Part shown: one piece after another, positions 60,440 through 64,000 of the stretch
Position numbering within the stretch: position 1 is the first letter of the stretch
How the letters are laid out: each line of letters begins with the position of its first letter
From: Emydura subglobosa
Lineage: Eukaryota; Chordata; Testudines; Chelidae
Reading direction: 5' to 3'
Assembly (NCBI GenBank): GCA_007922225.1
Contig: ML679966.1
Span: forward strand, 51,237,583-51,301,582
Length of the DNA: 64,000 nt
Notes under the pieces: model-generated
Told to the model about the DNA's origin: nothing
Seen by the model: the letters and a program-made list of their open reading frames with translations, nothing else
The model's database searches: none
Translations under genes and position numbers: made by a program

Positions 60440-60591
60440 TGAGATGTATAGACTGGTTCTGAGTCTATGTATTTATGTATATAGAAAACTGTGCTTATAA
60501 CCTGTACTACCACCTGTACTTGAAGGTGTAGTACAGTTGATGAGCACTTTTATACATACATAGATTCAGAACCAAGGTTTATACATACCGA
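60440..60591. repeat. ~150-bp foldback (long hairpin)
   Basis: The left arm (60440-60514) contains 'tggttctgagtctatgtatt' and 'cctgtactaccacc'; the right arm (60525-60591) contains 'ggtgtagtacag' and 'acatagattcagaaccaagg'. They are inverted copies with a loop of only about 10 bases ('tgtacttgaa'). The match includes 'gtgcttat' / 'gagcac'-type blocks with small indels. It may be a MITE or a foldback duplication; no target duplication is clear. Confidence 0.8.
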
Positions 60592-61079
60592 AGTGTAAAT
60601 CCTGAGGTTGCAACTTTGTTTACTTTCTGTGTAGCTTGTGTATGTTTGCTCTCCCTTACTATTTCATCTTTGAATCTAGTTTTTCTATTAAATAAACATT
60701 GTTTATTTTTATATCAGGCAGGCTTCCTTTGTACATACTGTGTGGAGCGTATGTGCCAAATCAAACTGATAACTGGGGAGCTGTTTTCATGCCTTCAAGG
60801 ATGACAAACCAGAGGGGAAATATCTTAATGTCTGGTACTTAGGAACTCGTGGATGATGGATTTGGGGAGACTTGGGACTGGAAAAGGTGGTTGTTGTCAC
60901 CTTGCAAAAAGAGTAACTAGGCTGGTGAAAGCCAGGATGAGACCTTATGTTTGTGAACTGGCTACTGGTGTCAGGCATCTGAATCACAGCCGCACAGCAC
61001 CAAGGCACAGTGGAGTCACAAGGCATGTAGTGACAATGTCTTACCATTCTGGATGGTCCCCAAATGTCAAAACCATTAT
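60592..61079. other. Non-coding stretch with AATAAA palindrome
   Basis: Near 60690 the sequence 'aaataaacattgtttattt' is a palindrome containing AATAAA. It could be a relic of an LTR or just AT-rich DNA. No gene is recognised. Confidence 0.4.
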
Positions 61080-61175
61080 TATTTTATTTATTTGCTCTGT
61101 GATAGTGCCAAAGCACCCCATCTGGGATCAAGGTCCCATTGTGCTAAGTGCTGGACTAACATAGGGAAAGTGTAG
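61080..61175 (+). repeat. Unnamed dispersed repeat
   Basis: 'attattttatttatttgctc', 'gggatcaaggtcccattgtg' and 'ctaagtgctggactaacata' are the reverse complement of the family copies at 38975-39125 and 29925-30030, and parallel the start of the long copy at 32920. Confidence 0.65.
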
Positions 61176-63089
61176 CCCCACTTCCTGGAGTGTTTATAAA
61201 ATAGAGGTGGTTTGTAGGCTGCTGGGCCTGCACTCCAAGAAGACAACATAGCACAGTGCGATGCAGGGGCCGGTTATGCAGGGGAGGGCAGGGATAGTTG
61301 GTCACAGAACCTCAAAGATTCAGGGTGGCATCTAAACTTTCACCTTTCTTGTATACAGTCAAGGGGAAAGAGTGATTTCAATTTAAAATACCATCCTTTT
61401 TCTATCTTTCTGTTTCTTTTTCCATCTCCAGATTATATTTCTGCAGTGCCTGTTAGTGGGGGCAATACCTGAAGGCCATTCAGAAAATTCAGCCTGCATA
61501 AAACACAGCTGATTGCTAATTTTAGTGGTAGTTTCTACTATGTCGGTTTCCATTTCATTTCTCAGTGTGTTAGTGCTGATCTATAAAGTCTTTTATGTTT
61601 TGGGTAGAGCTGCTAATTCAGAGTGAACAATTTATTTAGCAAATTAAGTCTCATGGAATTTGAGAGAGTAGATTGCAATATCCTTAAACTAACTTAGTAA
61701 TGAATATGTTAATCTTTTACTCTATAGAGTAAAATCTGATCAAGACTATATTCATTTGTGCTATGTGATTGGTCAGTTAAGTCACATGACAGGGCACAAG
61801 CATAATTTTTTCAGACCCAGTACAAACTTGTAACATGGGCCCCCTCCCACACACATACCACAATCCCTCTTCCCATACATACAATCTCATGAGCCATGAA
61901 AAAAGTTTGAATTCTGAAATTACTGTTACATATTCTATATTTCTGAAAAATGTCCCCCTTTGCTATTTTTGTTTAACATAACACCCAGTCTGAGCGCCCT
62001 ACAAGTTTGCTGACTATTTTGTAACTTTTTGGTCATTATAAAGGTATTATACCCTGTCAATGTCTTGATTTTGTTCATCTGCTTCCCTCGTCAGTATATT
62101 AATTACCTGACTACAGAAAGGTCTTGTCTGATTTGAAAAATTGGAGGATAGATTGGTGTCCTTTATCATCTTTTAATTCCCTTTCTTTTATCTCCTTACA
62201 TTTCTGGCTGCCTGATTTGTATTTATAGCCACCATCAGACATACCCCATACTGCTATGTGTGTGACTATGAGTGAATTAGACACTTACATATATTTTGGG
62301 CCAGCAAATCCTACCAGAAGCAGCAGCAGCACTAGTTCCCACTGTCTTATGGTGCTTTGCCTCTCCCACCAGCTGTCCCTCCCTCCCGCCTATACACAAG
62401 GAACTCTGGGACTGGTAGTTCTTGATATGATAGACCATGTCACAGAGAGGAGCACAAATCTCTGTGTCTCAGTCTCAAATGACAAGTCCTAGTTTAAATG
62501 CACAAGCATACACTCTCTATTCTAGAGAAGGGCCTGGGCTGGGCCAGCAGGACCAGCAACTCACTGTTCTGAGACTGCTCTAACACTGCTTCTGATTGGT
62601 TTCAGCAAATCTCACAAGATCTGAACAATAGAAATAAGTTTCTATAAAAATCCTCAAGCATGATCTACAATTTAGCCTTAGTTTTTTCCTCATGGTAATG
62701 AGGGTTGCAGCCTGGGCTGGGCCCCCCCCCAGGGCTTCCGGGCCTCGGTAAAGTGTACCTTCCCCCCATGTGGTGGCCCTTTCTGAATATACAAGCACTT
62801 CCTAAAGGAATACTGAAATTTGCCTTCTGCAAATATTTGTGCCAGTATACTGGTCTGCCCGAATGTTTGCTCAAAGCAACCATAGCTGAAAAGCATTCAT
62901 TTAAAAATTACCCCTGGAGCTTTGCCTTTACAACCGAGATTGGCAGGGACTCTCGAGCTGTCAGTACCTAGAGGTTATCAAAACCCTGATGTTCAGAATG
63001 AGGCCAGGGCCTGGATAGGAAGAGAGTCAAGAACTCGGTCTATGTTCAGTCTAGTGGGTCAAGACTAGAGGTAGCAGTCCATACCTGTG
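61176..63089. other. Non-coding stretch
   Basis: No gene recognised. Overlapping frames on both strands at 62580-62971 have no domain. Confidence 0.45.
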
Positions 63090-63450
63090 TCGGGCTTTAG
63101 GATCAGATCAGAGCATCACGCTGGGGCAGAGCCAAGTAAGCCAGCCAAAGTAAGGTTAGTGGAACAGAGGCTGGGTAATGTGTCAGGAGCGGAGCAGGGG
63201 ACCAGGAGTAAGGCCAAGTATCAGGAGCAACGCTGGGCTCAGGAACCAGGAGTGAGGCTAGATATCAGAAGTGCATGGCAAGATCTGCTTGTAGCAGTAA
63301 GGCAAGGATCCACCAACTATACAGACGCCCTCCAGCTGTTTCCACTAGGCCTTAAATAGCTTGGCTGGGCCAGTCAGGAACATGGTAGGCTCAACCAGTC
63401 AGGACCTCCATGAGCAGGACTGCATAGGGCTCATAGCCTGCAGTTCTTCA
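63090..63450. repeat. Degenerate 'caggagc' tandem module
   Basis: Imperfect repeats such as 'gtcaggagcggagcagggga', 'ccaggagtaaggccaagtat', 'caggagcaacgctgggctca' and 'ggaaccaggagtgaggctag' are followed by 'ccttaaatagcttggctgg' and two 'cagtcagga' words. The order (array, AT-rich TATA-like piece, 'cagtcagga') matches 27980-28430. The 90-codon frame 63087-63359 is a repeat by-product. Confidence 0.45.
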
Positions 63451-63824
63451 TTTCAACAAAGCTGTTGGGTAGCAGTGTGGACATGGTGACTACCCCAGTA
63501 TTAGTAGACCAGGCTTTAGACCTATGGATCCTCACAGATATCTGAATGCTTGAGGCAAGACATTCTCAGTGGCCTATCCTTAACTCTGGATTTCCCTCTG
63601 AAACAGCCTCAATTAGTTCAGCTTCCTGGCACAGTACAAGTCTTATCTTGAAGAGCTGGGCTAGTGGCTTGGGAAGGGTTTATTTAATATGTCTTTATTT
63701 TAATAGCAATTATCAGTTTAGTTTCAGTTGTTGTGCAAAATTAAGCACTCGGGACTTTTTCAAGGGGAAAAGGCAGTATGCCGCATTTATTGACAAAAAC
63801 TAAAGTAATAACTAACTTAAACCT

Positions 63825-63858
63825 ACACACACACACACACACACACACGCGCGCGCGC
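63825..63858 (+). repeat. (AC)12(GC)5 alternating purine-pyrimidine tract
   Basis: Twenty-four bases of AC dinucleotide run directly into ten bases of GC, giving 34 bp of strict purine-pyrimidine alternation. Such tracts are established Z-DNA formers under negative supercoiling and are highly mutable. Confidence 0.95.
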
Positions 63859-64000
63859 CCAAACGTACCAGAAAGCGTTCTATAGTTATATATAGCTACC
63901 AGTCCTGGTTGTGGCTTGAGATCGTAGCTAGGGTCCGTTGCTGGAGTTCGTGGCTCGTGGCAGCTACCTGGCCAGGGAAGCTGGGCACGAGGAGAGCAGG
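63859..64000. other. Window end, partial element possible
   Basis: CpG-containing sequence with repeated 'gctagggtccg', 'gttcgtggctcgtggc' and 'gagatcgtagc' words. It looks like the start of a repeat continuing beyond the window. Not classified. Confidence 0.3.

Noticed and set aside
1..64000. tRNA, rRNA, CRISPR or prokaryotic operon features
   Set aside because: No regularly spaced direct repeats, no rRNA blocks and no cloverleaf I could support. The repeat content is vertebrate.

Overview
The window reads as intergenic (or deep intronic) nuclear DNA from an amniote, most likely a sauropsid and probably a turtle; a crocodilian is the main alternative. The reasons are an AT-leaning composition with general CpG depletion, several truncated CR1 LINEs with the 3' ends common in turtle and crocodile genomes, old MIR-type CORE-SINEs, hAT and pogo-like non-autonomous DNA elements, a decayed Ty3/Gypsy element, and many short palindromic (foldback) repeats. 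Most open frames are under 100 codons, several rely on non-ATG starts, and they overlap on both strands. I found no protein-coding exon, rRNA, tRNA or CRISPR array that I can support. The species assignment is inference from repeat families recalled from memory.

Layout. 1-5470 is poor in recognisable repeats (one MIR and two small foldbacks). 5480-5960 is CpG-rich and island-like, the best candidate for a promoter or first exon. 5961-9892 is AT-rich with foldback repeats. 9893-14338 is a degenerate Ty3/Gypsy element with short LTRs, a polypurine tract and a broken integrase; it carries a CR1 fragment, which in turn carries a 224-bp hAT element. 14411-24000 holds nested foldbacks, a long antisense CR1 (18597-19556), a pogo-like element (21262-21603) and other repeats. 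24121-24495 is a frameshifted, possibly transposon-derived coding relic. 25435-33330 alternates MIR, CR1, LTR-like and unnamed dispersed repeats.

From 35468 to 43055 there are foldbacks, a CR1 3' end, a MIR, a paired-arm inverted repeat and a second hAT with target-site duplication. 43056-47580 shows little. 47590-49330 contains CR1, an LTR-like block and a GC-rich 528-bp hAT with a perfect 8-bp target-site duplication. 53363-53572 is a second pogo-like element. 57390-58470 is a CR1 whose 3' UTR holds an (AG)13 tract. 59480-60591 has an LTR-like block and a ~150-bp foldback. The window closes with a degenerate tandem module and an (AC)12(GC)5 tract.

There is no operon or pathway here. The genomic story is layered transposon history: relative insertion order can be read directly where elements nest. 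I did not find evidence for a new biological system. The items most worth follow-up are the CpG-rich block with its repeat-poor flank, the nested Gypsy/CR1/hAT locus, and the GC-rich hAT with intact target duplication.
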